DNA of 64,000 nucleotides from Megascapheus bottae (GCA_024803745.1 JANJXV010000151.1:62001-126000), one strand, 5' to 3'. Positions 13,529 through 27,683 are shown, counted from the first letter of the stretch. The notes: generated by a model from the sequence alone, not told the origin. A program made the numbers and translations.

Positions 13529-16500
13529 GTGACTTCATACACCTCCACTCTGTGACTTCACACAACTCCATTCTATGACTTCACACAACTCCATTGTGAC
13601 TTCAAACACCTGAATTCTATGATTTCACACACCTCCATTCTGACTTCACACACCTCCATTCTATGACTTCACACACCTCCATTCTGACTTCACACAGCTC
13701 CATTCTGTGACTTCACAAAACTCCATTCTATGATTTGACACACATCCATACTATGACTTCACACAACTCCATCTATGACTTCATACACCTCCATTCTGAG
13801 TTCAAACACCTCCATTCTGTGACTTCACACACCTCCATTCTGACTTCACACACCTCCATTCTGTGACTTCACACACTTCCATTATGACGTCACACACCTC
13901 CATTCTATGAGTTCACACACCTCCATTCTGTGACTTCACACACCTCCATTCTTTGACTTCACACACCTCCATTCTATGGCTTCACAAACCTCCTTTCTGA
14001 GTTCACAGACCTCCATTCTATGAGTTCACACACCTCCATTCTGACTTCACACACCTCAATTCTGTGACTTCACACACCTCCATTCTATGATTTCACACAC
14101 TTCCATTCTATGACTTCACACACCTCCATTCTGTGACTTCACACACCTCATTTCTGAGTTGACACACCTCCCTTCTGTGATTTCACACACCTCCAATCTG
14201 AATTCACACACCTCCATTCTATGACTTCACACCTCCATTCTTTGACTTCACACACCTCCATTCCATGACTTCACACTCCTCCATTCTATGACTTCCCACA
14301 CCTCCACTGTGATTTCACACACCTCCATTCTATGAGTTCACACACCTCCATTCTGACTTCACACACCTCAATTGTATGACTTCACACACCTCCTTTCTGA
14401 CTTCACACACCTCCATTCTGTGACTTCAAACACTTCCATTTTATGATTTCACACATCTCCATTCTATGAATTCACACAACTCCATTCTGTGACTTCACAC
14501 AGCTCCATTCTATGACTTCACACACCTCCATTCTGTGACGTCACCCACCTCCATTCTGAGTTCACACATCTCCATTCTGTGATTTCACACACCTCCATTC
14601 TATGACTTCACACTCCTCCATTGTGACTTCACACACTACGATTCAATGATTTCACACACTTCCATTTTGACTTCACACACCTCCATTCTATGCCTTCACT
14701 CACCGCCATTCTGACTTCACACAGCTTCATTCTGAGACTTCACAAACCTCCATTCTATGATTTCACACACATCCATACTATGACTTCACATACGTCCTTC
14801 TATGACTTCACACACCTCCATTCTGACTTCACACACCTCCATTGTATGACTTCATACACCTCCATTCTGTGACTTCACACACCTCCATTCTATGACTTGA
14901 CACACTTCCATTGTGACGTCACACACCTCCATTCTATGAGTTAACATATCTCCATTCTATGACTTCACACACCTCCATTCTGACTTCACACACCTCCATT
15001 CTATGACTTCATAGACCTCGAATCTGTGACTTCACTCACCTCCACTCTATGACTTCACACTCCTCCATTCTATGACTTCCCACACCTCCACTGTGATTTC
15101 ACACACCTCCATTCTATGAGTTCACACACCTCCATTCTGACTTCACACACCTCAATTCTATGACTTCACACACCTCCATTCTGTCTTCACACACCTCCAT
15201 TCTATGACTTCACTCACCTCCATTCTGTGACGTCACCCACCTCCATTCTGAGTTCACACACCTCCATTCTGTGACTTCACACACCTTCATTCTGTGACTT
15301 CACACACCTCCATTCTATGACTTCACACACCTCCATTCTATGAATTCACACACCTCCATTCTTTGACTTCACACACCTACATTCTATGACTTCACACACC
15401 TCCATTCTTTGACTTCACCTACCTCCATTCTGAGTTCACACACCTCCATTCTGTGACTTCACACACCTTCATTCTGTGACTTCACACACCTCCATTCTAT
15501 GACTTCACACACCTCCATTCTATGACTTCACACACTTCCATTCTGTGATTTCACACACCTCCATTCTATGACTTCATTCACCTCCATTCTGAATTCACAC
15601 ACCTCCATTCTGTGACTTCTCACACCTCCATTCTGACTTCACACACGTCCATTCCATGACTTCACACACCTCCATTCTGTGAGTTCACACACCTCCATTC
15701 TATGAGTTCACACACCTTCATTTTGACTTCACACAACTCCATTCTATGATTTCATACACATTCATTCTTACTTCAGAAACATCCGTTCTATGACTTCACA
15801 CACCTCCATTATATGACTTCACTCACCTCCATTCTGAATTCACACACCTCCATTCTGTGGCTTCTTACACCTCCCTTCTGACTTCACACACCTCCATTCT
15901 ATGACTTCACTCACCTCCATTCTGAATTCACACACCTCCATTCTGTGACTTCTCACATCTCCATTCTGACTTCACACACCTCCATTCCATGACTTCACAC
16001 ACCTCCATTCTATGAGTTCACACACCTCCATTCTATGAGTTCACACACCTTCATTTTGACTTCACACACCTCCATTCTATGACTTCACACACCTTCATTC
16101 TTACTTCGCAAACATCCATTCTATGACTTCACACACTTCCATTATATGACTTCATAAACCTCCATTCTGTGACTTCACACACCTCCATTGTGAGTTCACA
16201 CACCTCCATTCTGTGACTTCACACTCCTCCATTGTGACTTCACACACCACGATTCAATGATTTCACACACTTCCATTTTGACTTCACACACCTCCATTCT
16301 ATGCCTTCACTCACCGCCATTCTGACTTCACACAGCTTCATTCTGAGACTTCACAAACCTCCATTCTATGATTTCACACACATCCATACTATGACTTCAC
16401 ACACGTCCTTCTATGACTTCACACACCTCCATTCTGACTTCACACACCTCCATTGTATGACTTCATACACCTCCATTCTGTGACTTCACACACCTCCATT

Positions 16501-17965
16501 CTATCACTTGACACACTTCCATTGTGACGTCACACACCTCCATTCTATGAGTTAACACATCTCCATTCTATGACTTTACACACCTCCATTCTGACTTAAC
16601 ACACCTCCATTCTATGACTTCATAGACCTCGAATCTGTGACTTCACTCACCTCCACTCTATGACTTCACACTCCTCCATTCTATGACTTCCCACACCTCC
16701 ACTGTGATTTCACACACCTCCATTCTATGAGTTCACACACCTCCATTCTGACTTCACACACCTCAATTCTATGACTACACACACCTCCTTTCTGACTTCA
16801 CACACCTCCATTCTGTGACTTCAAACACTTCCATTTTATGATTTCACACATCTCCATTATATGAATTCACACAACTCCATTCTGTGACTTCACACACCTC
16901 CATTCTATGACTTCACACACCTCCATTCTGTGACGTCACCCACCACCATTCTGAGTTCACACACCTCCATTCTGTGACTTCACACACCTTCATTCTGTGA
17001 CTTCACACACCTCCATTCTATGACTTCACACACCTCCATTCTGTGACTTCATACACCTCCACTCTGTGACTTCACACAACTCCATTCTATGACTTCACAC
17101 AACTCCATTGTGACTTCAAACACCTCAATTCTATGATTTCACACACCTCCATTCTGACTTCACACACCTCCATTCTATGACTTCACACACCTCCATTCTG
17201 ACTTCACACAGCTCCATTGTGTGACTTCACAAAACTCCATTCTATGATTTGACACACATCCATACTATGACTTCACACAACTCCATCTATGACTTCATAC
17301 ACCTCCATTCTGAGTTCACACACCTCCATTCTGTGACTTCACACACCTCAATTCTGTGACTTCACACACCTCCATTCTATGATTTCACACACTTCCATTC
17401 TATGACTTCACACACCTCCATTCTGTGACTTCACACACCTCATTTCTGAGTTGACACACCTCCCTTCTGTGATTTCACACACCTCCAATCTGAATTCACA
17501 CACCTCCATTCTATGACTTCACACCTCCATTCTTTGACTTCACACACCTCCATTCCATGACTTCACACACCTCCATTCTATGAGTACACACACCTCCATT
17601 CTATGAGTTCACACACCTCCAATTTGACTTCACACACCTCCATTCTTTGACTTCACACACCTTCATTCTTACTTCAGAAACATCCATTCTCTGACTTCAC
17701 ACACCTCCATTCTATGACTTCACAAACCTCCATTCTGTGGCTTCACACACCTCCATTCTGAGTTCACACACTTCCATTCTGTGACTTCACACACTCCATT
17801 CTGTAGCTTCACGCACCTCCATTCTGAGTTCACACACCTCCATTCTGTGACTTCACACACCTCCATTCTGTGACTTCACACACCTCCATTCTGTGACTTC
17901 ACACACCTCGATCCTATGACTTCACACACCTCCATTCTATGAATTCACACACCTCCATCCTGTGA
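13529..17965 (+). repeat. Mosaic of rearranged HOR pieces
   Basis: The block joins segments in new orders. Around 13529-14270 is sequence not found in the 2,941-bp unit. From about 14587 to 16219 the sequence matches the HOR at an offset of 3,967 bp (landmarks 15231 against 11264, and 16101 against 12134). From about 16220 to 17350 it matches the copy-4 region and its right flank at an offset of 3,514 bp (16301 against 12787, 17041 against 13527). After that a roughly 220-bp stretch near 13830-14050 has no counterpart. From 17561 to 17965 the monomers resemble the LTR domain. No gene is visible. Unequal crossing-over or gene conversion would explain the pattern. Confidence 0.7.
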
Positions 17966-18911
17966 TTTCACACACCTCCATTCTATGACTTCACACACCT
18001 CCATTCTGTGACTTCACACACCTCCATTCTGAGTTCACACACCTCCATTCTATGACTTCACAAACCCCCATTCTGAGTTCACAGACCTCCATTCTTTGAC
18101 TTCACACACTTCCATTCTATGACTTCACACACCTCCATTCTGACTTCACACACCTCTATTGTGACTTCACACACCTCAGTTCTTTGACTTCACACACCTC
18201 CATTCTATGATTTCACACACCTCCATTCTATGACTTCACACACCTCCATTCTATGACTTCACACACCTCATTTCTGAGTTGACACACCTCCATTCTGTGT
18301 TTTCACACACCTCCAATCTGACTTCACACAACTCCATTCTATAACTACACACACATCCATTCGTTGACATCAAAAACAACCATTCTATGACTTCGCACCA
18401 CTCCATTGTGACTTCACACACCTCCATTCTATGAATTCACACACCTCCATTTTATGACTTCACACACCTCCATTCTATTACTTCACACACCTCCATTCTG
18501 TGACTTCACACCTCCATTCTATGACTTCACAAACCTCCATTCTGAGTTCACAGTCATCCATTCTATGACATCACACACCTCCATTCTATGACTTCACACA
18601 CCTGCAATTTTACTTCACACACCTTCATTCCAAGAGTTCACACACCTGCTTTGTGGTTTCACACACCTCCATTCTATGATTTCACACACCTCCATTCTGG
18701 TTTCACACAACTCCATTCTGACTTCACACACCTCTATTCTGTGTCTTCACAGACCTCCACACTCTGACTTCACACACATCCATTTTGACTTCACACACTT
18801 CAATTCTGTGACTTCACACACCTCGTGTTGTGAGCCAGAGTGGAATCAAACTGTACCTTGGCTTGCATCAGACGATGGCTTTATTGTCTTATTGCTTTCT
18901 GGCCCTATTCT

Positions 18912-18919
18912 ATGCAAAT
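18912..18919 (+). promoter_or_regulatory. ATGCAAAT octamer in LTR copy 1
   Basis: Perfect POU/Oct-factor octamer in the left (U3-like) half of the LTR, 83 bp upstream of AATAAA. It is conserved in all five copies. Function is inferred from the motif only. Confidence 0.45.
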
Positions 18920-18994
18920 GACCTGAGAATTACCATATGAATGTAACACCTGAAGGTTCCCTGGGTCAGGAGGAGGGAAGAAGAGGGAGTGGAA

Positions 18995-19000
18995 AATAAA
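18995..19000 (+). terminator. LTR polyadenylation signal, copy 1
   Basis: AATAAA at element position 170, just after a purine-rich tract. By analogy with retroviral LTRs it would direct cleavage downstream, near the R/U5 boundary. It could also end satellite transcripts running left to right. Confidence 0.6.
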
Positions 19001-21160
19001 CCGGCAGTCTCGGCAGACTTTACCTGGACTGCGGACATCCCGGACCCGCTGTGTCTGTCTCCCTTCTATTTCTTGCTTGTCTTGGCCCCCGATTTCAGGA
19101 ACCGCAATTTGCGAACCCTGGTTTGCCGTCGGTTGGCCCCGGCAACCTCCATTCTGTGACTTCACAAACTTCCATTCTTTGACTTCACACACCTCCATTC
19201 TTGGACTTCACACACCTCCATTCCATGACTTCACACACCTCAATTCTATGAGTTCACACACCTCCATTTTGACTTCACACACCTCCATTCTATGACTTCA
19301 CACACCTCCATTCTATGACTTCACACACCTTCATTCTTACTTTAGAAACATCCATTCTATGACTTCACACACCTCCATTGTATGACTTCACAAACCTCCA
19401 TTCTGTGAATTCACACACCTCCATTCTGGGTCCACACACCTCCATTGTATGACTTCACACACTTCCATTCTATGACTTCACACACCTCCATTCTTTGACT
19501 TCAAACACCTCCATTTTGAGTACACAAACCTCCATTCTGTGACTTCACACACCTCCATTCTATGAATTCACACACCTCCATTCTATGACTTCACACACCT
19601 CCATTCTATGACTTCACACACCTCCATTCTATGAATTCACACACCTCCATCCTGTGATTTCACACACCTCCATTCTATGACTTCACACACCTCCATTCTG
19701 TGACTTCACACACCTCCATTCTATGACTTCACACACCTCCATTCTGTGACTTCACCCACCTCCATTGTGAGTTCACATACCTCCATTCTGTGACTTCACA
19801 CACCTTCATTCTGTGACTTCACACACCTCCATTCTATGACTTCACACACCTCCATTCTATGATTTCACACACCTCCATTCTGTGACTTCACGCACCTCCA
19901 TTCTATGACTTCACACACCTCCATTCTGACTTCACACAGCTCCATTGTGTGACTTCACAAAACTCCATTCTATGATTTCACACACCTACATACTATGACT
20001 TCACACACCTCCATCTATGACTTCACATACCTCCATTCTGCGTTCACACACCTACGTTCTGTGACTTCACACACCTCCATTCTGACTTCATTCACCTCCA
20101 TTGTATGACTTCACACACCTCCATTCTTTGACTTCACACACCTCCATTCTATGACTTCACACACTTCAATTGTGACGTCACACACCTCCATTCTATGAAT
20201 TCACAAATCTCCATTCTATGACTTCACACACCTCCATTCTGACTTTACACACCTCCATTCTATGACTTCACAGACCTCGAATCTGTGTCTTCAGTCACCT
20301 CCACTGTATGACTTCACACTCCTCCATTCTATGACTTCTCACACCTCCTTTCTATGACTTCACCCACCTCCCTTCTATGACCGCACACCTCCATTCGAGA
20401 CTTCACACACCTTCATTGTGTGACTTCACACACCTGCATTCTGTGACTTCACACACCTCCATTCTTTGACTTCACACACCTCTATTCTATGACTTCACAC
20501 ACCTTCATTCTTACTTCACAAACATCCATTCTATGACTTCACACACTTCCATTCTATGACTTCACACACCTCCATTCTGACTTCACACACCTCTATTCTG
20601 ACTTTACACACCTCAATTCTTTGACTTCACACACCTCCATTCTATGATTTCACACACCTCCATTCTATGATTTCACACACCTCCATTCTATGACTTCACA
20701 CACCTCATTTCTGAGTTGACCCACCTCCAATCTGTGTTTTCACACACCTCCAATCTGACTTCACACAACTCCATTCTATGACTTCACACACCTCCATTCG
20801 TTGACACGAAAAACAACCATTCTATGACTTCGCACCACTCCATTGTTACTTCACACACCTTCATTCTATAAATTCACACACCTGCATTTTATGACTTCAC
20901 ACACCTCCATTCTATGACTTCACATACCTCCATTCTGTGACTTCACACACCTCCATTCTATTCACAAACCTCCATTCTGAGTTCACAGTCCTCCATTCTA
21001 TGACATCACACACCTCCATTCTATGACTTCACACACCTCCATTCTATGACTTCACACACCTCCATTCTGTGACTTCACACACCTCCATTCTATGACTTCA
21101 CACACCTCCATTCTGTGACTTCACACACCTCCATTCTATGACTTCACACACCTCCATTCT

Positions 21161-21820
21161 ATGACTTCACATACCTGCAATTTACTTCACACACCTTCAT
21201 TCCAAGAGTTCACACACCTGCATTGTGGCTTCACACACCTCCATTCTATGATTTCACACACCTCCATTCTGATTTCACACACCTCCATTCTGACTTCACA
21301 CACCTCTATTCTGTGTCTTCACAGACCTCCACTCTCTGACTTCACACACCTCCATTTTGACTTCACACACTTCAATTCTGTGACTTCACACACCTCCATT
21401 CTATTCACAAACCTCCATTCTGAGTTCACACTCCTCCATTCTATGACAGCACACACCTCCATTCTATGACTTCACACACCTCCATTCTATGACTTCACAC
21501 ACCTCCATTCTGTGACTTCACACACCTCCATTCTATGACTTCACACACCTCCATTCTGTGACTTCACACAACTCCATTCTATGACTTCACACACCTCCAT
21601 TCTATGACTTCACACACCTGCAATTTTACTTCACACACCTTCATTCCAAGAGTTCACACACCTGCATTGTGGCTTCACACACCTCCATTCTATGATTTCA
21701 CACACCTCCATTCTGACTTCACACACCTCTATTCTGTGTCTTCACAGACCTCCACTCTCTGACTTCACACACCTCCATTTTGACTTCACACACTTCAATT
21801 CTGTGACTTCACACACCTCC
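21161..21820 (+). repeat. 443-bp subrepeat, 1.5 copies
   Basis: The monomer run starting ATGACTTCAC with the CTGCAATTT variant occurs at 21161 and again at 21604, 443 bp apart. The second copy is cut short at 21820 by the B-type LTR. The same arrangement is present at 26855 and 27298. The element landed inside this subrepeat, so the LTR junction marks a fixed position in the repeat hierarchy. Confidence 0.8.
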
Positions 21821-21906
21821 TGTTGTGAGCCAGAGTGGAATGAAACTGTACCTTGGCTTGCATCAGACGATGGCTTTATTGTCTTATTGCTTTCTGGCCC
21901 TATTCT

Positions 21907-21914
21907 ATGCAAAT
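21907..21914 (+). promoter_or_regulatory. ATGCAAAT octamer in LTR copy 2
   Basis: Same octamer at the same position within the element as in the other copies. Confidence 0.45.
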
Positions 21915-21989
21915 GACCTGAGAATTACCATATGAATGTAACACCTGGAGGTTCCCTGGGTCAGGAGGAGGGAAGAAGGGGGAGTGGAA

Positions 21990-21995
21990 AATAAA
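21990..21995 (+). terminator. LTR polyadenylation signal, copy 2
   Basis: AATAAA at element position 170, as in copy 1. Confidence 0.6.
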
Positions 21996-24605
21996 CCGGC
22001 AGTCTCGGCAGTCTTTACCTGGACTGCGGACATCCGGGCCCGCTGTGTCTGTCTCCCTTCTATTTCTTGCTAGTCTTAGCCCCCAATTTCAGGAACCACA
22101 ATCTGCGAACCCTGGTTTGCCGTCGGTTGGCCCCGGCAACCTCCATTCTGTGACTTCACACACTTCCATTCTTTGACTTCACACACCTCCATTCTTGGAC
22201 TTCACACACCTCCATTCCATGACTTCACACACCTCAATTCAATGAGTTCACCCACCTCCATTCTATGAGTTCACACACCTCCATTTTGACTTCACACACC
22301 TCCATTCTATGACTTCACACACCTTCATTCTTACGTTAGAAACATCCATTCTATGACTTCACACACCTCCATTGTATGACTTCACAAACCTCCATTCTGT
22401 GAATTCACACACCTCCATTCTGGGTCCACACACCTCCATTCTATGACTTCACACACTTCCATTCTATGACTTCACACACCTCCATTCTTTGACTTCAAAC
22501 ACCTCCATTTTGAGTACACAAACCTCGATTCTGTGACTTCACACACCTCCATTCTATGAATTCACACACCTCCATTCTATGACTTCGCCCACCTCCATTC
22601 TATGACTTCACACACCTCCATTCTATGAATTCACACACCTCCATTCTGTGACTTCACACACCTCCATTCTATGACTTCACACACCTCCATTCTGTGACTT
22701 CACCCACCTCAATTGTGAGTTCACATACTTCCATTCTGTGACTTCACACACCTTCATTCTGTGACTTCACACACCTCCATTCTATGACTTCACACACCTC
22801 CATTCTATGACTTCACACACCTCCATTCTGTGACTTCACACACCTTGATTCTATGATTTCACATACCTCCATTCTGACTTCACACACCTCCATTCTATGA
22901 CTTCACACCTCCATTCTGACTTCACACAGCTCCATTGTGTGACTTCACAAAACTTCATTCTATGATTTCACACACCTCCATACTATGACTTCACACACCT
23001 CCATCTATGACTTCACATAGCTCCATTCTGCGTTCACACACCTTCGTTCTGTGACTTCACAAACCTCCATTCTGACTTCATTCACCTCCATTGTATGACT
23101 TCACACACCTCCATTCTTTGACTTCACACACCTCCATTCTATGACTTCACACACTTCAATTGTGACGTCACACACCTCCATTCTATGAATTCACAAATCT
23201 CCATTCTATGACTTCACACACCTCCATTCTGACTTTACACACCTCCATTCTATGACTTCACAGACTTCGAAACTGTGTCTTCAGTCACCTCCACTGTATG
23301 ACTTCACACTCCTCCTTTCTATGACTTCTCACACCTCCTTTTTATGACTTCACCCACCTCCCTTCTATGACCATACACCTCCATTCGAGACTTCACACAT
23401 CTTCATTGTATGACTTCACACACCTGCATTCTGTGACTTCACACACCTCCATTCTTTGACTTCACACACCTCTATTCTATGACTTCACACACCTTCATTC
23501 TTACTTCACAAACGTCCATTCTATGACTTCACACACCTCCATTCTATGATTTCACACACCTCCATTCTGTGATTCACACACCTGCATTCTGTGTTCACAC
23601 ACCTCAATTCTGTGACTTCACACACCTCCATTCTGACTTCACACACCTCCATTCTATGACTTCACACACCTCCATTCTATGACTTCACACACCTCCATTC
23701 TGTGACTTCACACACCTCCATTCTGAGTTCACACACCTCCATTCTATGACTTCACAAACCCCCATTCTGAGTTCACAGACCTCCATTCTTTGACTTCACA
23801 CACTTCCATTCTATGACTTCACACACCTCCATTCTGACTTCACACACCTCTATTGTGACTTCACACACCTCAGTTCTTTGACTTCACACACCTCCATTCT
23901 ATGATTTCACACACCTCCATTCTATGACTTCACACACCTCCATTCTATGACTTCACACACCTCATTTCTGAGTTGACACACCTCCATTCTGTGTTTTCAC
24001 ACACCTCCAATCTGACTTCACACAACTCCATTCTATGACTACACACACATCCATTCGTTGACATCAAAAACAACCATTCTATGACTTCGCACCACTCCAT
24101 TGTGACTTCACACACCTCCATTCTATGAATTCACACACCTCCATTTTATGACTTCACACACCTCCATTCTATTACTTCACACACCTCCATTCTGTGACTT
24201 CACACCTCCATTCTATGACTTCACAAACCTCCATTCTGAGTTCACAGTCATCCATTCTATGACATCACACACCTCCATTCTATGACTTCACACACCTGCA
24301 ATTTTACTTCACACACCTTCATTCCAAGAGTTCACACACCTGCATTGTGGTTTCACACACCTCCATTCTATGATTTCACACACCTCCATTCTGGTTTCAC
24401 ACAACTCCATTCTGACTTCACACACCTCTATTCTGTGTCTTCACAGACCTCCACACTCTGACTTCACACACATCCATTTTGACTTCACACACTTCAATTC
24501 TGTGACTTCACACACCTCGTGTTGTGAGCCAGAGTGGAATCAAACTGTACCTTGGCTTGCATCAGACGATGGCTTTATTGTCTTATTGCTTTCTGGCCCT
24601 ATTCT

Positions 24606-24613
24606 ATGCAAAT
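24606..24613 (+). promoter_or_regulatory. ATGCAAAT octamer in LTR copy 3
   Basis: Same octamer at the same position within the element as in the other copies. Confidence 0.45.
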
Positions 24614-24688
24614 GACCTGAGAATTACCATATGAATGTAACACCTGAAGGTTCCCTGGGTCAGGAGGAGGGAAGAAGAGGGAGTGGAA

Positions 24689-24694
24689 AATAAA
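24689..24694 (+). terminator. LTR polyadenylation signal, copy 3
   Basis: AATAAA at element position 170, as in copy 1. Confidence 0.6.
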
Positions 24695-26854
24695 CCGGCA
24701 GTCTCGGCAGACTTTACCTGGACTGCGGACATCCCGGACCCGCTGTGTCTGTCTCCCTTCTATTTCTTGCTAGTCTTGGCCCCCGATTTCAGGAACCGCA
24801 ATTTGCGAACCCTGGTTTGCCGTCGGTTGGCCCCGGCAACCTCCATTCTGTGACTTCACAAACTTCCATTCTTTGACTTCACACACCTCCATTCTTGGAC
24901 TTCACACACCTCCATTCCATGACTTCACACACCTCAATTCTATGAGTTCACACACCTCCATTTTGACTTCACACACCTCCATTCTATGACTTCACACACC
25001 TCCATTCTATGACTTCACACACCTTCATTCTTACTTTAGAAACATCCATTCTATGACTTCACACACCTCCATTGTATGACTTCACAAACCTCCATTCTGT
25101 GAATTCACACACCTCCATTCTGGGTCCACACACCTCCATTGTATGACTTCACACACTTCCATTCTATGACTTCACACACCTCCATTCTTTGACTTCAAAC
25201 ACCTCCATTTTGAGTACACAAACCTCCATTCTGTGACTTCACACACCTCCATTCTATGAATTCACACACCTCCATTCTATGACTTCACACACCTCCATTC
25301 TATGACTTCACACACCTCCATTCTATGAATTCACACACCTCCATCCTGTGATTTCACACACCTCCATTCTATGACTTCACACACCTCCATTCTGTGACTT
25401 CACACACCTCCATTCTATGACTTCACACACCTCCATTCTGTGACTTCACCCACCTCCATTGTGAGTTCACATACCTCCATTCTGTGACTTCACACACCTT
25501 CATTCTGTGACTTCACACACCTCCATTCTATGACTTCACACACCTCCATTCTATGATTTCACACACCTCCATTCTGTGACTTCACGCACCTCCATTCTAT
25601 GACTTCACACACCTCAATTCTGACTTCACACAGCTCCATTGTGTGACTTCACAAAACTCCATTCTATGATTTCACACACCTACATACTATGACTTCACAC
25701 ACCTCCATCTATGACTTCACATACCTCCATTCTGCGTTCACACACCTACGTTCTGTGACTTCACACACCTCCATTCTGACTTCATTCACCTCCATTGTAT
25801 GACTTCACACACCTCCATTCTTTGACTTCACACACCTCCATTCTATGACTTCACACACTTCAATTGTGACGTCACACACCTCCATTCTATGAATTCACAA
25901 ATCTCCATTCTATGACTTCACACACCTCCATTCTGACTTTACACACCTCCATTCTATGACTTCACAGACCTCGAATCTGTGTCTTCAGTCACCTCCACTG
26001 TATGACTTCACACTCCTCCATTCTATGACTTCTCACACCTCCTTTCTATGACTTCACCCACCTCCCTTCTATGACCGCACACCTCCATTCGAGACTTCAC
26101 ACACCTTCATTGTGTGACTTCACACACCTGCATTCTGTGACTTCACACACCTCCATTCTTTGACTTCACACACCTCTATTCTATGACTTCACACACCTTC
26201 ATTCTTACTTCACAAACATCCATTCTATGACTTCACACACTTCCATTCTATGACTTCACACACCTCCATTCTGACTTCACACACCTCTATTCTGACTTTA
26301 CACACCTCAATTCTTTGACTTCACACACCTCCATTCTATGATTTCACACACCTCCATTCTATGATTTCACACACCTCCATTCTATGACTTCACACACCTC
26401 ATTTCTGAGTTGACCCACCTCCAATCTGTGTTTTCACACACCTCCAATCTGACTTCACACAACTCCATTCTATGACTTCACACACCTCCATTCGTTGACA
26501 CGAAAAACAACCATTCTATGACTTCGCACCACTCCATTGTTACTTCACACACCTTCATTCTATAAATTCACACACCTGCATTTTATGACTTCACACACCT
26601 CCATTCTATGACTTCACATACCTCCATTCTGTGACTTCACACACCTCCATTCTATTCACAAACCTCCATTCTGAGTTCACAGTCCTCCATTCTATGACAT
26701 CACACACCTCCATTCTATGACTTCACACACCTCCATTCTATGACTTCACACACCTCCATTCTGTGACTTCACACACCTCCATTCTATGACTTCACACACC
26801 TCCATTCTGTGACTTCACACACCTCCATTCTATGACTTCACACACCTCCATTCT

Positions 26855-27514
26855 ATGACTTCACATACCTGCAATTTACTTCACACACCTTCATTCCAAG
26901 AGTTCACACACCTGCATTGTGGCTTCACACACCTCCATTCTATGATTTCACACACCTCCATTCTGATTTCACACACCTCCATTCTGACTTCACACACCTC
27001 TATTCTGTGTCTTCACAGACCTCCACTCTCTGACTTCACACACCTCCATTTTGACTTCACACACTTCAATTCTGTGACTTCACACACCTCCATTCTATTC
27101 ACAAACCTCCATTCTGAGTTCACACTCCTCCATTCTATGACAGCACACACCTCCATTCTATGACTTCACACACCTCCATTCTATGACTTCACACACCTCC
27201 ATTCTGTGACTTCACACACCTCCATTCTATGACTTCACACACCTCCATTCTGTGACTTCACACAACTCCATTCTATGACTTCACACACCTCCATTCTATG
27301 ACTTCACACACCTGCAATTTTACTTCACACACCTTCATTCCAAGAGTTCACACACCTGCATTGTGGCTTCACACACCTCCATTCTATGATTTCACACACC
27401 TCCATTCTGACTTCACACACCTCTATTCTGTGTCTTCACAGACCTCCACTCTCTGACTTCACACACCTCCATTTTGACTTCACACACTTCAATTCTGTGA
27501 CTTCACACACCTCC
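26855..27514 (+). repeat. 443-bp subrepeat, 1.5 copies, second unit
   Basis: Counterpart of 21161-21820 at an offset of 5,694 bp. Copies start at 26855 and 27298; the second is truncated by the LTR at 27515. Confidence 0.8.
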
Positions 27515-27600
27515 TGTTGTGAGCCAGAGTGGAATGAAACTGTACCTTGGCTTGCATCAGACGATGGCTTTATTGTCTTATTGCTTTCTGGCCCTATTCT

Positions 27601-27608
27601 ATGCAAAT
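27601..27608 (+). promoter_or_regulatory. ATGCAAAT octamer in LTR copy 4
   Basis: Same octamer at the same position within the element as in the other copies. Confidence 0.45.
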
Positions 27609-27683
27609 GACCTGAGAATTACCATATGAATGTAACACCTGGAGGTTCCCTGGGTCAGGAGGAGGGAAGAAGGGGGAGTGGAA

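Larger units (their letters stand above)
18826..19144 (+). mobile_element. Solo LTR copy 1 (type A), ERVK-like
   Basis: A 319-bp non-satellite insert reading TGTTGTGAGCC at the left and CCCCGGCA at the right, that is TG...CA ends as expected for a retroviral LTR. It lies between ACCTCG (18820-18825) and ACCTCC (19145-19150), a 6-bp target-site duplication with one change; 6 bp is the usual size for class II (ERVK-like) proviruses. It contains an ATGCAAAT octamer at 18912, a purine-rich tract about 18968-18994 and AATAAA at 18995. No primer-binding site, gag, pol or env follows: satellite resumes directly, so this is a solo LTR left by LTR-LTR recombination. No clear TATA box is visible. It differs from copy 3 at one site near 19077 (CTTGTC against CTAGTC). 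The family assignment is inferred from end sequence and TSD length; the host lineage is unknown. Confidence 0.85.
21821..22138 (+). mobile_element. Solo LTR copy 2 (type B), ERVK-like
   Basis: A 318-bp copy with perfect 6-bp flanking repeats ACCTCC (21815-21820 and 22139-22144). It has the same ends as type A but differs at about ten sites: GAATGAAAC for GAATCAAAC, CTGGAGG for CTGAAGG, AAGGGGGAG for AAGAGGGAG, CAGTCTTT for CAGACTTT, CATCCGGGCC for CATCCCGGACC (a 1-bp loss), CTTAGCC for CTTGGCC, CCCAATTT for CCCGATTT and CCACAATC for CCGCAATT. Two of these are CG to CA changes. The octamer is at 21907 and AATAAA at 21990. There is no internal retroviral sequence. The intact TSD makes this the best reference for the original insertion site. 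Confidence 0.87.
17966..23660 (+). repeat. 5,694-bp LTR-bearing unit, copy 1
   Basis: First copy of a long tandem duplication carrying two solo LTRs, one A-type at 18826 and one B-type at 21821. Landmarks recur at exactly 5,694 bp: CAAACCCCCA at 18061 and 23755, the A LTR at 18826 and 24520, the B LTR at 21821 and 27515, and the ATG of the CATACCTGCAATTTAC monomer at 21161 and 26855. Rare monomers such as CGTTGACATC plus CAAAAACAACC (18361-18384, A half) and the related CGTTGACACG form (near 20808, B half) show that the two halves are themselves diverged duplicates. Confidence 0.85.
24520..24838 (+). mobile_element. Solo LTR copy 3 (type A), ERVK-like
   Basis: A 319-bp type A copy, exactly 5,694 bp after copy 1. 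It has the same changed left flank ACCTCG (24514-24519) and right flank ACCTCC (24839-24844), so it was copied together with its satellite surroundings and did not insert independently. The octamer is at 24606 and AATAAA at 24689. It reads CTAGTC near 24771, as in type B, where copy 1 has CTTGTC, so the copy 1 base is the derived one. Confidence 0.85.

Noticed and set aside
18676..18921. 74-81 residue open frames running from satellite into the LTR (also 21692-21916, 24370-24615, 27386-27610, 32698-32922)
   Set aside because: The first two-thirds are satellite phase and the tail is the LTR left half read in a frame with no known protein. Retroviral LTRs of this kind do not encode protein here. 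Recurrence is explained by co-duplication.
18905..19198. 97-residue minus-strand open frame over LTR copy 1
   Set aside because: It is antisense to the LTR and ends in satellite. It is not kept as an equivalent long frame in the B-type copies, which have a 1-bp length difference, and no family is recognisable.
21161..21469. 102-residue open frame, also at 26855, 31724 and 32167
   Set aside because: A run of mostly 21-bp monomers keeps one frame open (TSHTSIL repeats). Monomer length explains it without selection for a protein.
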